Of a stretch of 42,569 bases of DNA, positions 7,838 through 16,513 are shown one piece after another (position 1 is the stretch's first letter; every line of letters starts with the position of its first letter). The notes below the pieces were generated by a model, which was not told the DNA's origin, ran no database searches, and saw only the letters and a list, made by a program, of their open reading frames with translations. The position numbers and the translations under genes are program-made. Source of the DNA: Gemmatimonadales bacterium (GTDB lineage: Bacteria; Gemmatimonadota; Gemmatimonadetes; Longimicrobiales; Gaopeijiaceae); NCBI GenBank assembly GCA_020344755.1, contig CP070829.1, positions 1,200,113-1,242,681 of the forward strand, written 5' to 3'.

Positions 7838-9175
7838 ATGAAGTGGGCCGCCCGCCTGGCCTCTGCCGGGCTTCTTTTCACCCTCCCCCTGTCCGCGCAG
7901 GACTCCGGGACCATCACGGGCACGGTGTTCGACTCCACCACCATGGCTGCGCTCCCCGGCGCGCGGGTGGCGGTGATGGGCACGGCCGTCATGGTGGAAG
8001 CCGACGCAGCCGGCCGATTCACCCTTCCGGGCGTCCCGGTGGGGGTGCATCCCGTGACCTTCTTTCACCCGAGGCTACAGGAGCTCGGGATCAGTGCCTC
8101 GAGCTCCCCGGTGGAGGTCACCCCGGGGGGAACGCATGCGGTGCAGCTGACCATTCCCTCGGAGGTCACGCTCCTCCGGGCGTGGTGTGCCGTGGAGGCT
8201 CAGGGCGCCAACTACGTTCCCGCCGCTGGATTCGTCCGCGATTCCATCACGGGGGTCGGGCTTCCCCGGTCCACGGTGACCTTCTCCGTGATCGCATTCG
8301 ATGGGACGCTCCTTCAGACCTATACGGGTCGCACCGAGGAGTCGGGATACTACCGTCTCTGCAACCTTCCTCCGGGCGGGCAGATGCGCGCGGTCGCCAC
8401 CTTCGGGAGGAGCGCTTCCGCCCCGGTGGAGATCCGCACCGATGAGGGAGGCGCGGTCTTTCGGGACCTCGAGCTCGTCCTCACCTCAATCGGAGAGATC
8501 CGGGGGAAGGTGACGGACGACGCGAGCGGAGAGCCTCTGGCGGGCGCTCGCATACGGATTCTCGGGACCGAGTCCCAGCAGCTCACTGATGAGGACGGCG
8601 AGTTCTTCGTCACCGACCTCCCACCGGGCCTCCATCTGCTGGAGACCGAATACGTCGGCTATGCGACGCAGATCGACTCGGTGACGATCTTCAGCGATGA
8701 AGCGGTCCTGGTGCAGATCCCCCTCAACACCAATCCCATCGAGATCGAGGGGATGACAGTCACGGCTCGGGCACGGGTGGGGGATCCTCTCACCGATCTG
8801 GGACGCCGCACCGACGTCCTTCTGCGACCCCAGGTGGATGCGCTCATGCCGCGGGTCCGGAACATGTCGGACCTCATCTCCGCCGCGGGCTTTCCGGGCC
8901 TCTCGGTCCGGGAAGCCTACATCGACTCGGGGGCGGGTCTGTATCCGGGTGTCTGTGTCGAGCACAACCGGGTGCGGGGAGGCGGAATGGGCTGCGCGAT
9001 GATCACGGTCTTCGTCGACGGGATGCGTCTGCCGGATCCGGCGTCACTCTTGAACGAGATGAATCCGGTGAACGTAGAGACCGTCCAGCTCATCTCCCCC
9101 TCGGATGCCGCGCTTCGGTACGGGAACCAGGGAGCGAACGGCGTCCTTCTCATCACCACCCGGAGAGGACGGTAA
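7838..9175 (+). CDS. Secreted carboxypeptidase-regulatory-like / TonB-plug-like protein
   Basis: The 445-residue product starts with a signal peptide (to about residue 20, LPLSAQ). It has carboxypeptidase-regulatory-like beta-sandwich repeats (about 25-100, 125-230 and 240-320, e.g. ITGTVFDSTTMAALPGARV and IRGKVTDDASGEPLAGARI). A C-terminal segment resembles a TonB-receptor plug (VFVDGMRLPDP ... RYGNQGANGVLLITTRRG). There is no beta-barrel, so it cannot be a complete TonB-dependent transporter. It may be a periplasmic or surface adaptor. GGAG at the end of the TetR gene serves as its binding site. Two further plug-like proteins lie at 17710 and 21235. Confidence 0.8.
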   Translation: MKWAARLASAGLLFTLPLSAQDSGTITGTVFDSTTMAALPGARVAVMGTAVMVEADAAGRFTLPGVPVGVHPVTFFHPRLQELGISASSSPVEVTPGGTHAVQLTIPSEVTLLRAWCAVEAQGANYVPAAGFVRDSITGVGLPRSTVTFSVIAFDGTLLQTYTGRTEESGYYRLCNLPPGGQMRAVATFGRSASAPVEIRTDEGGAVFRDLELVLTSIGEIRGKVTDDASGEPLAGARIRILGTESQQLTDEDGEFFVTDLPPGLHLLETEYVGYATQIDSVTIFSDEAVLVQIPLNTNPIEIEGMTVTARARVGDPLTDLGRRTDVLLRPQVDALMPRVRNMSDLISAAGFPGLSVREAYIDSGAGLYPGVCVEHNRVRGGGMGCAMITVFVDGMRLPDPASLLNEMNPVNVETVQLISPSDAALRYGNQGANGVLLITTRRGR

Positions 9176-9244
9176 CCGGAATCGGGGGCCCGGCCGGCCG
9201 ACTCCGGATCTCTCCGGACGACCTGCCTTCGAGGCCTTCGGGAA

Positions 9245-9276
9245 AGCCCCCCTGGAGCCTGGGCTCCAGGGGGGCT
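9245..9276. terminator. Bidirectional hairpin terminator candidate
   Basis: A perfect 15-base inverted repeat (AGCCCCCCTGGAGCC and its complement) with a tiny loop lies between two convergent genes. There is no T-run, so termination may rely on the stem alone or on another factor. Confidence 0.6.
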
Positions 9277-9319
9277 GCTTCGTGGAACCGAACCGGGGTC
9301 CTCGCTGGACCGCTCCGCC

Positions 9320-11854
9320 TCAGTAGGACTGGAAGGAGCAGCTGAGGTCGGGCATCTCGAGTGAGATCAGCACGCCGCCCCGGGTGGGGGTAAGCCATTC
9401 GAGTCCCGGATCGCCGATGGGACTTCCAGGTGGCATGCCCGGCTGCCCCGGAATGGGCGTGGGCTGCATGGGACGCTCGAGGAAACGTTCGATGTCCGTG
9501 CGGAGAAGTTGGCGATGGGCGGTGGCTCGCCGGTTCATTACCGGCCCCCCATGCTCCAGGGCGATGGCCTGGAGGTACCAGGTCGCCAGGGCCCGCACCT
9601 GGGGCATTCCGGCGTCGGTGGCCAGGGCCATGAGTCGGTCGACGTAGACCCGCTGGATCGCCCGCTGAATCTCCCGGGCGTAGTCGTCCCGGGCATTCCG
9701 GTCGAAGAGGACCTCTTCGAGGCGCTCGAGCACGTCCAGGAACCCGGGAAGATCGGAATCCAACGCCTTCTGCTGAACCAGTCGTGCGGCACGCTCCTCG
9801 TGGAGGAGGAACTGCAGGGTGCCGTCCGCCGCGGCTGCGGCTGGGGACACGGCGTCGAAAACCAGTCCGGTCCAGCGGCGGAAGAGCTCCGCGGACCCCT
9901 GGGATCCCGGGGGCCTCGGAGGGAGATTCTCCAGGACGGCCTGGGGAATCTTCAGCTCCTCCGGGTCCAGAGTCTCTAGGAGCGCTTCGAGGGCCTCCTC
10001 CTGGACCTCTGCCGGGACCCAGCGACGGGGCTCCTGGCCGTCTCCTCGAAGGGCGTAGGTGTAGTACATCCCGCCCAGGATCTTTGCGGTGGCCTCGGCC
10101 TGGTAGCGGTGACGCAGGTAGAGCGGAACCAGGACCTCCTCCATCTCCGCCATGGGCCGTCCCGCCCGGATGGCGGCTTCCCCGAAGTTGTCCAAGGCCA
10201 CCCGACGGATGGCCATCATCATTCGGAGCTCCTCGGTGACGTCGGCGCCGTTGTCCCACAGGTGGACCTGCGGGTGGGCGCTGCCGGCCGGCCGGCCGTC
10301 CTGGTCCGTCATGAAGGTGACCCCACGGGCCTCCGCCTCCATGAGGATCCGGTTCAGCTCCGCCTCCTCGTCGGCACCTGCGGGGAACTCCGCGTAGCCG
10401 TAGGTGATGGTCACCTTGTCCCACTCGCCGATCCCGGAGTCATAGGCATCCGTGACGTCCACGGTGCCGTCGTTGTTCAGGTGGACCCGTGGGTGGGGGT
10501 AGTCCATGACGGACTGGGCCCCTGCGTCCCTCTGAGCGCTGGCGATGTAGTTGTGGGAAAGCCCCAGGGTGTGCCCGATCTCGTGGGCCGAGAGCTGACG
10601 GATGCGGTGGAGCGACATCTCCAGGACGTCCTGGGGCTCCTCGTCACCGTCCACGTACGGAGAGGTGAGGCCCTCGCCGATGAGGTAGTCCTGTCGGACC
10701 CGGAGTGAGCCCAGGGTGACGTGTCCCTTGAGGATCTCCCCGGTGCGCGGGTCCGTGACGGAGTTGCCATAGCTCCAGCCCCGTGTGCTCCGATGCACCC
10801 ACTGGATGACGTTGTAGCGCACGTCCATGGGATCGGCGTCGTCGGGGAGGACCTCCACGCGGAACGCATCTTGGTACCCGGCAGCCTCGAAGGCCTGGTT
10901 CCACCAGCGACCACCCTCGAGCAGCGCTGTCCGGACCGGCTCGGGCGTGCCCGGGTCCAGGTAGTAGACGATGGGCTCCACGGCAGGGCTCACGGTCGCC
11001 TGCGGGTCCTCCTTCTCCAGCCGATGGCGCCGGATGTAGCGCTTCACCAGGGGCTCACCGATGGGCGTGGCGTAGTCGTAATAGGCGATGCCCCCGTAGC
11101 CGGCCCGGGGGTCGAAGACCCGCGGCTCGTAATCCCCGAGTGCCGGAAGCTGGACGAAAGAGTGGTGCTGGCGCACGGTGAGCGCCGCCGCCGTCGGGGT
11201 CACGCTCCGCACCAATCCACCGGGCTGGTCCGACACGAAGGTGAGGGTCATCTCCACCTCGCTGTTCTGTGGAAAGCCGCGCGTGCGAGGCAGGTAGATG
11301 GCACTTCGGCTCCGCTCCAGCCGGAAGGTGCCCTGGTTTGAGCGCCTCAGGGTCCCGATGACCCCGTGGGCGTCCCGCATGAAGAAATCGGTCGCGTCCA
11401 CCAGGACCCGATCCCCGGTCTGGGCCGCCACCGAGAACCCCCAGTGCACCGAGGTGGGGAAGCCATCGTCGACAGATCTCCGTTCCAGGGCGTCGTCACT
11501 GACGGCCCGGAAGCCGTAGTTGGGCTCCTCCATGAGGATGGTGGGGCCCACACGCTTGAAGACCACCACCTGGGACGGACCCAGGTCGCCACGGTTCAGG
11601 CCGAGATCGTTCTGGCCCAGGCCCGCCGGAAGCGAGGTGTAGTGGAGGATCTCCTCTCCGAAGCGGGCGATCTCGAGCCAGACCTTCCCGGTGGTCTCCT
11701 CGAAGTAGACCGGAATGAAGCCCTCGATGCGGGTCATTCCCTCGGTCTTGGCCTCGATGGTCGGGAGGTCACCCTCCTGCGCACGAAGCGGGTGGCCGGC
11801 GAAGGCGGCCAGGACGGTCAGGGCCGTGACGGCCCGGAACAGTTGGTGTCCCAT
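9320..11854 (-). CDS. Secreted zinc-dependent metalloprotease (DUF5117/DUF4953-like)
   Basis: The 844-residue protein has a signal peptide (TALTVLAAFAGHPLRAQ, about 8-26). An N-terminal region includes MTRIEGFIPVYFEE and GKVWLEI. The metzincin-like zinc motif HEIGHTLGLSH lies at about 424-434, giving three histidine ligands and the catalytic glutamate, with SVMDYPHPRV some 17 residues on as the likely Met-turn region. This matches large zinc-dependent proteases (DUF5117/DUF4953) found in Bacteroidota and Gemmatimonadota. It is predicted to act in the periplasm or outside. ATG 11854 was chosen to give a compact signal peptide. It has a 142-base upstream gap and is probably transcribed alone. 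Confidence 0.9.
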   Translation of the reverse strand: MGHQLFRAVTALTVLAAFAGHPLRAQEGDLPTIEAKTEGMTRIEGFIPVYFEETTGKVWLEIARFGEEILHYTSLPAGLGQNDLGLNRGDLGPSQVVVFKRVGPTILMEEPNYGFRAVSDDALERRSVDDGFPTSVHWGFSVAAQTGDRVLVDATDFFMRDAHGVIGTLRRSNQGTFRLERSRSAIYLPRTRGFPQNSEVEMTLTFVSDQPGGLVRSVTPTAAALTVRQHHSFVQLPALGDYEPRVFDPRAGYGGIAYYDYATPIGEPLVKRYIRRHRLEKEDPQATVSPAVEPIVYYLDPGTPEPVRTALLEGGRWWNQAFEAAGYQDAFRVEVLPDDADPMDVRYNVIQWVHRSTRGWSYGNSVTDPRTGEILKGHVTLGSLRVRQDYLIGEGLTSPYVDGDEEPQDVLEMSLHRIRQLSAHEIGHTLGLSHNYIASAQRDAGAQSVMDYPHPRVHLNNDGTVDVTDAYDSGIGEWDKVTITYGYAEFPAGADEEAELNRILMEAEARGVTFMTDQDGRPAGSAHPQVHLWDNGADVTEELRMMMAIRRVALDNFGEAAIRAGRPMAEMEEVLVPLYLRHRYQAEATAKILGGMYYTYALRGDGQEPRRWVPAEVQEEALEALLETLDPEELKIPQAVLENLPPRPPGSQGSAELFRRWTGLVFDAVSPAAAAADGTLQFLLHEERAARLVQQKALDSDLPGFLDVLERLEEVLFDRNARDDYAREIQRAIQRVYVDRLMALATDAGMPQVRALATWYLQAIALEHGGPVMNRRATAHRQLLRTDIERFLERPMQPTPIPGQPGMPPGSPIGDPGLEWLTPTRGGVLISLEMPDLSCSFQSY

Positions 11855-11996
11855 GCGGACGACTCCAGGGGCTGCGTTGGATGGTCGGGGAAGGGCGGGG
11901 GCCGAAATCTGCGGGCCGGCCATGCACTCCGCTACCTGTGCCCCCGGGCTGCGCATCCCGGGCCGGGCGGGAGGTTGCTCGAGCGAGATGACGGTA

Positions 11997-12905
11997 TCAG
12001 CCCCCGGAGGTGCGTTCCGGGGGGAATGTGCACTGCAGCAGTCGCATTCCGGGCATGGGAGTGAGGGGCCCGGCCTCGCTGGTGAGGATCACCCGCCCGT
12101 CGGCACGCACCGCAACGGCTTCACCCTGCGCCTCCAGGAGAGGGATCAGGTTCAGCTCTCCGTCGGGATAGGGCGTCGGCCCGTCCTCTCCCATTTCCAC
12201 GAGGCGGAGCCGCTCGTAGGACCGAATGAGGAGGAGGTCGTCGCGGCCGGGTACCGCTGAGGCACCCGAGATCCGGCTGGCGAAAGCAGGGGGGTCGTCG
12301 TCCAGAGCGCGGACCGGCTCCAAGACCACGAGCGAGTCGGGCTGGAGGGGGCCGGGATAACGGTAGACGGTGATGGGCTCGCGGCGGCCCTTGCTCACCA
12401 GGTAGATCCGCTCGCCCGACAGAACCACCAGAGCCTCCACGTCCCGCGGCCCGCCGGGGAAGCTGACGGGGAAGCGGTCCACCGTGGCCGCCCGGGCCTC
12501 CAGCGTCGGCTCCTCGAGTCGGAGAATCTGGACGGTGCTTCGGCGCTCCTGGTTGTCGCCCGTATCCGCCAGGTAGAGGCAGTGGGAGTCGCCGCATGGT
12601 GCGGCGGCCAGGTCCTCTGCATCCCGAATCCGGGCCCCCTCGAGCTCGACCCGAGCCCGGAGGGCACCGGTGGTGTCCACGGCGTAGAGCACGCCTTCGC
12701 GCCCGTCGTTGTGGGTCCAGAAGAGACCCGCTTCGCGCCCGCTCCACGCTGCACCGCTCGTCTCGACGATCTCTTCCGGAAGGGGGAGTCCGGGAGCGGC
12801 GGTGCAGACCAGAGCGGTGGCCCGGGCACATCCCGACCACAGCATCGTTCCGAGAGCCAGCGCCCCAGCCCCAGCGCGTGCGTACGGAGCGCGCCGAGCT
12901 CTCAT
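11997..12905 (-). CDS. Secreted or lipid-anchored propeller-like hypothetical protein
   Basis: The 302-residue product has an N-terminal export signal (GALALGTMLWSGC), possibly a lipobox though tryptophan at -3 is unusual. The body has repeated strand-turn units with SGAAWSGREAGLFWTHNDG, LYAVDTTGALRA and LYLADTGDN. These resemble secreted beta-propeller proteins whose repeats read xWxHNDxG...YVADxGDN. No catalytic motif is seen and the role is unknown. Its ATG overlaps the TGA of the DsbA-like gene (ATGA), making it the last gene of the redox/membrane operon. Confidence 0.75.
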   Translation of the reverse strand: MRARRAPYARAGAGALALGTMLWSGCARATALVCTAAPGLPLPEEIVETSGAAWSGREAGLFWTHNDGREGVLYAVDTTGALRARVELEGARIRDAEDLAAAPCGDSHCLYLADTGDNQERRSTVQILRLEEPTLEARAATVDRFPVSFPGGPRDVEALVVLSGERIYLVSKGRREPITVYRYPGPLQPDSLVVLEPVRALDDDPPAFASRISGASAVPGRDDLLLIRSYERLRLVEMGEDGPTPYPDGELNLIPLLEAQGEAVAVRADGRVILTSEAGPLTPMPGMRLLQCTFPPERTSGG

Positions 12906-13684
12906 TCGCCTCCGGCGTCGTTGGAAGTCGCCTCGGCGTAGACCGTGTCCAGCACCTGCCGGAAGAGGTCCAGGGGGATGGCACCCGGAATGGGCGCGTA
13001 TCCCACCACGAAGAAGGTGGGGGTGCCACGGACTCCCACCTGCTGGGAGAGCCGGGTCCCGTTCCGGATGCGCTCGTCCCGCCACCCTTCGCCCACGCAC
13101 CGGTTGTAGCGCTCCACGTCCAGCCCGACGTCACGGGCATAGCCCTCGAGAAGCACCTCGGGATCATCTGAGGCCTTCCACTCGGCCTGCTTGTCGAAGA
13201 GGAGATCCCGCATGACCGGGAAGCGCCCCTGCTCTCCGGCGCACTCGCCCGCCCGGGCCGCCTCCAGGGCGTTCGGGAACAGCCCGATCACGATGGGCAC
13301 GTACTTCCATTCCACCTTCCCGGCCTCCATGTACTCGGCCTCCAGGGCCGGGAAGGCATCCTGGTGGAAACGTCGGCAGTATCCACATCCGAAGTCGGAG
13401 AACTCCAGGACTCGCACCGGTGCTCCCTGGGGGCCCGAGTTGTACCCCAGCGTCGCCAGATCCAACTCCTGGGACTGGGGGGCCCGGGGCCCGGGCCCCC
13501 CAGTAACCGGGAGCGAGCTGGAGAGCCCCAGCCCCGGCGACTGGAGGGAGTTCAACATCCCCTCCGCGATGGGGTCGGGCTCGCCGACCCGTGGCTCGGG
13601 CCCGTCGGGGTCGCCGCACGCCACGGCCAGAGCGGCGGCGAGGGCTGCAGCCCCGAGGGGCAGGGTTCGACGGCGTCGGGTCAT
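12902..13684 (-). CDS. DsbA-family thioredoxin-fold lipoprotein
   Basis: The 260-residue protein has a lipoprotein signal (AALAVAC, Cys 23), a linker rich in proline and glycine, then a DsbA-like thioredoxin domain. The active site is CGYC (Cys 100 and 103, in EFSDFGCGYCRRF), and GTPTFFV carries the cis-proline. Such proteins oxidise or isomerise disulfides in the periplasm. Start and stop overlap its neighbours as ATGA on both sides, so it is coupled to ccdA upstream and the propeller-like gene downstream. The adjacent CcdA suggests it receives electrons from the cytoplasm, so reductase or isomerase activity is more likely than oxidase; this is inference. Confidence 0.88.
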   Translation of the reverse strand: MTRRRRTLPLGAAALAAALAVACGDPDGPEPRVGEPDPIAEGMLNSLQSPGLGLSSSLPVTGGPGPRAPQSQELDLATLGYNSGPQGAPVRVLEFSDFGCGYCRRFHQDAFPALEAEYMEAGKVEWKYVPIVIGLFPNALEAARAGECAGEQGRFPVMRDLLFDKQAEWKASDDPEVLLEGYARDVGLDVERYNRCVGEGWRDERIRNGTRLSQQVGVRGTPTFFVVGYAPIPGAIPLDLFRQVLDTVYAEATSNDAGGE

Positions 13685-14406
13685 TCCAGCTCCAGCGTGA
13701 TCAGTTGTCCCAGGTCGGCCAGGTAGGCCGTCAGCGTCAGGAAGTGTCCGGAGACCATGAGAAGGCCCAGGACGAGCAAAACGGCTCCTGCGCCACGCTC
13801 GACCCAGTACAGGTGCTGACGAATGCGACGCGCTCCCGCCAGAAACCAATTCAACAGAATTGCAGAGCCGACGAAAGGGATCGCGAGGCCCAAGCCATAC
13901 GTTCCCAAGAGCAGAGTGCCCTCGAGGACCGTTCCCTCCAGCCCGGCAAAGAAGAGGATCGAGCCCAGGACGGGGCCGATGCAGGGCGTCCAGCCGGCGC
14001 CGAAGGCGACTCCGACCGCCACGGTACCCAGGGCACCCGCCGGCCGGCGCGCGAAGTGGAAGCGTCGCTCCTGCGAGAGGCCGGGGAACCGGAGCCACCC
14101 CAGCATGAAGAGGGCGAACACGACCACGATCACGCCGCCCGCCCGGGTGAGGAGGGGAAGCCACTGGGTCAGCGTCCTCCCCAGGGCGGAGGCCGTGGCT
14201 CCCAGCGTCATGAAGACCAGACCGAACCCGATGCCGAAGAGGACTGCATGCAGCGCCGCCTGCCGGCGGGCTCCCGGCGTGTTCCCGTCCTCCAACTCCT
14301 CCAGCGTAATCCCGGAGATGAAGGTGATGTATCCGGGCACCACCGGAAGGACGCACGGCGACAGGAACGATACGACGCCGGCCAGGAAGGCCAGCGGGTA
14401 GCTCAC
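13681..14406 (-). CDS. ccdA: CcdA/DsbD-family thiol-disulfide transport membrane protein
   Basis: The 241-residue integral membrane protein has six hydrophobic segments. Its two redox cysteines lie in the family contexts FLSPCVLPVVPGY (Cys 18) and GWTPCIGPVLG (Cys 142). CcdA passes electrons from cytoplasmic thioredoxin to periplasmic thioredoxin-like proteins for cytochrome c maturation or disulfide repair. GTG 14406 is preferred: GGAAG lies five bases upstream and the product then begins VSYPLAFLAG as in the family; a TTG at 14418 is also in frame. It lies 15 bases after the RDD gene. Confidence 0.9.
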   Translation of the reverse strand: MSYPLAFLAGVVSFLSPCVLPVVPGYITFISGITLEELEDGNTPGARRQAALHAVLFGIGFGLVFMTLGATASALGRTLTQWLPLLTRAGGVIVVVFALFMLGWLRFPGLSQERRFHFARRPAGALGTVAVGVAFGAGWTPCIGPVLGSILFFAGLEGTVLEGTLLLGTYGLGLAIPFVGSAILLNWFLAGARRIRQHLYWVERGAGAVLLVLGLLMVSGHFLTLTAYLADLGQLITLELE

Positions 14407-14421
14407 GGTTACTTCCAAGGA

Positions 14422-15756
14422 TCAGTCTTCTGAGGCGGGTCTCGCAGGGCGCCGGGGCCGCGTCGGCTTGGACGGCGGTCCGGATGTCTCGGGGGCGGCG
14501 GAGTGGTCGGACCAGGCGGACTCCCACGCCCCGGGCTCGGGTGCCGCACCGGCGACCACGACCACCGTCCCGACGATCTTGTCGTGAACGCATTGCCGAT
14601 TCGGGTCCCAGTACACCTGTGCGAAGCCGAGGAGCCCGGTGGCGATGCCCGCCACATACCCCCCTGCCCGTTCGAACGCGGACCACCAGTTCATGGGTTC
14701 CCCATCGAGCCGGACGACTCGGATCCCCAGTGCCCTCTTCCCCACCGTAAAGCCCTTGAACAGGGTGAGGGTCACGGTGAAGTAGATGCTCCACAGCCCC
14801 ACCGCTGAGCCAGCCTGGTCCCAGATGTCACGGAGGAGGGCCACGAAGCCCGTTCCCTGGGCATCCAGCTCCCGACGAGCTTCCACGAGCGCGTCCTCGG
14901 ACTCCCGGCGCCGATCCTGCTCCCGGGCGACGGCGTCCCGCAGTTCCCCCAGCGTGTCGCCGGCTACCGCATCCAGGACCCGCGCCCTGAGCATGGCCAT
15001 GGCGGGGTCCTCTTCGGGGGTGAGGCCCTGGCCAAGGCCCGTGGAGTACCGGGCCACGGCGTCCTGCAGGGAAAGATCCCCCAGGCCGCTGGTGTCGGTG
15101 CTGGCCTCGCTCGGCGGCGGATCCACCGGTTCACTCGAGGCGCCGGCGCCCGCCCGAAAGCGGGCGACCATCTCGTCCACGAAGGCCCGGGGATCATCGG
15201 TGAACTCCGGGGAATCCCCCACGAAAGTGGCGAGGACCTCCTCCAGTCCTTCGTCCCCTGGGGTTTCGAGGGCACGACTCGCGGCGCTTCGAAGGAGGGC
15301 CAGCGCCGCCTCCCGTGCCTCGTCGGGATCGTCGGTCAACTGGAGTTGGACGGCGGCGGGTAGGCCGGCGAAGTCCGATGCGTCATAGGTCTCCACGAAG
15401 GACCGGGCGAGCTCCTCCGTGTCCAGGCGGGAAACGATTCCCGCGGAGATCACGACGAGGAGTACGACCAGCCCCAGACACCCGATGGACCCACGAAAGA
15501 GGACGGAGGTGACCCGACCCATCTTCCGGCCCGGGCCGCGGGTCGCGACCCCTACGAGCAGAACACCCACTGCTCCCCAGATCAGCAGGCCGATTCCTGA
15601 AGTCACGACGGTGAGAACACCGATGATGAGGAGGTCGAGGAGAAGGGCGATCAGGCGCCGGAGGGGCCTGGCCAGCGGCGTTCCCAGTAGGGCGTGGTCG
15701 ATCTCGAACGCCTCTGGGGTGACGATGGACCGGGGATCCCGGACGTTCGTCGGCAT
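14422..15756 (-). CDS. RDD-family membrane protein with a large internal insertion
   Basis: The 444-residue protein carries the parts of an RDD domain split apart. One membrane segment with the Arg/Asp signature (RPLRRLIALLLDLLIIG) lies near the N-terminus, and TVGKRALGIRVVRLDG with DKIVGTVVVV lies in the last 130 residues. Between them are a second hydrophobic stretch (about 90-107) and some 200 residues of acidic, helical sequence, including a charged coiled-coil-like part (REQDRRRESEDALVEARRELD), probably outside the membrane. A usual RDD protein is about 150-200 residues. RDD proteins are linked to transport or ion homeostasis. It lies seven bases after the zinc-ribbon gene and before ccdA. 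Confidence 0.8.
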   Translation of the reverse strand: MPTNVRDPRSIVTPEAFEIDHALLGTPLARPLRRLIALLLDLLIIGVLTVVTSGIGLLIWGAVGVLLVGVATRGPGRKMGRVTSVLFRGSIGCLGLVVLLVVISAGIVSRLDTEELARSFVETYDASDFAGLPAAVQLQLTDDPDEAREAALALLRSAASRALETPGDEGLEEVLATFVGDSPEFTDDPRAFVDEMVARFRAGAGASSEPVDPPPSEASTDTSGLGDLSLQDAVARYSTGLGQGLTPEEDPAMAMLRARVLDAVAGDTLGELRDAVAREQDRRRESEDALVEARRELDAQGTGFVALLRDIWDQAGSAVGLWSIYFTVTLTLFKGFTVGKRALGIRVVRLDGEPMNWWSAFERAGGYVAGIATGLLGFAQVYWDPNRQCVHDKIVGTVVVVAGAAPEPGAWESAWSDHSAAPETSGPPSKPTRPRRPARPASED

Positions 15757-15763
15757 GATCCGG

Positions 15764-16174
15764 TCAGCGGCGTCCGGTCAGCTGACCGATGGCGATTCCG
15801 GCAGCCAGGCCCAGGAGCGTAGAAGCGACCAGGGTCCGCACGGTAACAGGCGGGAGGGGCCGGGCCTCGGCGGACGGGGGAGGGCCTGGAACGTCGTCCT
15901 GGACGTCCAGCGCGGCGGCCTGGACCAGGGCGAACTCTTCCTCCAGCCCGCAGCCGGGGCAGGAGACCATCCCCTTTTCGTGGGCCGTTCGATTGGGAAA
16001 CTCCAGTCCGGTGCCGCACTCGGGGCAGGAGAGGTCCGCTCCCAACGGCTGGACCATGCCGTAGAGCGCCCCCTTTGAGAGATCCAACTGGTCGGCGATG
16101 TCGTTCACGCTGGCATCCGATTCCCAGTAGAGGGAATTGGCCCGCTTCACCAGCTCGGGATCGTAGGTGTCCAT
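15764..16174 (-). CDS. HTH / zinc-ribbon protein with a C-terminal membrane anchor
   Basis: The 136-residue product starts with a helix-turn-helix-like region (ASVNDIADQLDLSKGALYGMV, here 20-40 approx.). A zinc ribbon follows (CPECG at 50-54, CPGCG at 72-76), and a hydrophobic helix near 112-131 precedes a short basic tail. This predicts a tail-anchored, cytoplasm-facing protein that may bind DNA and sense metal or redox state. ATG 16174 is supported by GAGAGG upstream and by a promoter whose -10 lies over the alternative ATG at 16216. It is the first gene of a five-gene operon. Exact function unknown. Confidence 0.7.
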   Translation of the reverse strand: MDTYDPELVKRANSLYWESDASVNDIADQLDLSKGALYGMVQPLGADLSCPECGTGLEFPNRTAHEKGMVSCPGCGLEEEFALVQAAALDVQDDVPGPPPSAEARPLPPVTVRTLVASTLLGLAAGIAIGQLTGRR

Positions 16175-16211
16175 GCGGTTAGCCTCTCGCGCGAATGCCT
16201 CAGGAACCTCC

Positions 16212-16239
16212 AACATAGGAGGGGTAGTGCCGAACACAA
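16212..16239 (-). promoter_or_regulatory. Promoter of the zinc-ribbon/RDD/ccdA/dsbA operon
   Basis: On the minus strand TTGTGT (16239-16234) and TATGTT (16217-16212) are separated by 16 bases. The start of transcription would be near 16205, about 30 bases before the chosen ATG. The 81-base divergent gap to the gene at 16256 contains no other clear signal. Confidence 0.45.
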
Positions 16240-16255
16240 CGACAGAGGTGGTGCC

Positions 16256-16513
16256 GTGAGAGATCGTGATCAGATCCTGAATTCCCTGGAACGGGTCTAC
16301 CGGTCCGCCTTTCAGGCGGCAGAGGCCCGTGAGGACGGGGCCGCTATGGAGAAGCTGGACCTCGGATACCAACGGGATCAGGTCCACCTCGAGGTCCTGC
16401 TGGACATTCGCGATCTTCTCCTGGCGACTCCCGAAGAGCCGTCCGCGGAGGAGAAGGTCGGGGGGCTCCTGGACACCGCGCAGAAGATCAAGAATCTGAC
16501 AAGGCTTCGATGA
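16256..16513 (+). CDS. Small helical hypothetical protein, coupled to cobalamin adenosyltransferase
   Basis: The 85-residue, charged, all-helical protein contains heptad-like stretches (ILNSLERVYRSAFQAAEAR, QVHLEVLLDIRDLLL) and no export signal. The GTG start is preceded by AGAGGTG five bases upstream. Its TGA overlaps the next ATG as ATGA, so it is co-translated with the cobalamin adenosyltransferase gene. It may assist or regulate that enzyme, but no family is recognised. Confidence 0.7.
   Translation: MRDRDQILNSLERVYRSAFQAAEAREDGAAMEKLDLGYQRDQVHLEVLLDIRDLLLATPEEPSAEEKVGGLLDTAQKIKNLTRLR

Noticed and set aside
9153..10424. A 423-codon open frame on the minus strand overlapping the metalloprotease gene
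   Set aside because: It is out of frame with the protease, very rich in Gly, Pro and Arg, and runs across the hairpin between the genes; it is a shadow of the true frame.
11930..11975. CCCGGG repeats upstream of the metalloprotease as a terminator
   Set aside because: Only a six-base self-complementary stem with an eight-base loop is possible, which is common in GC-rich DNA.
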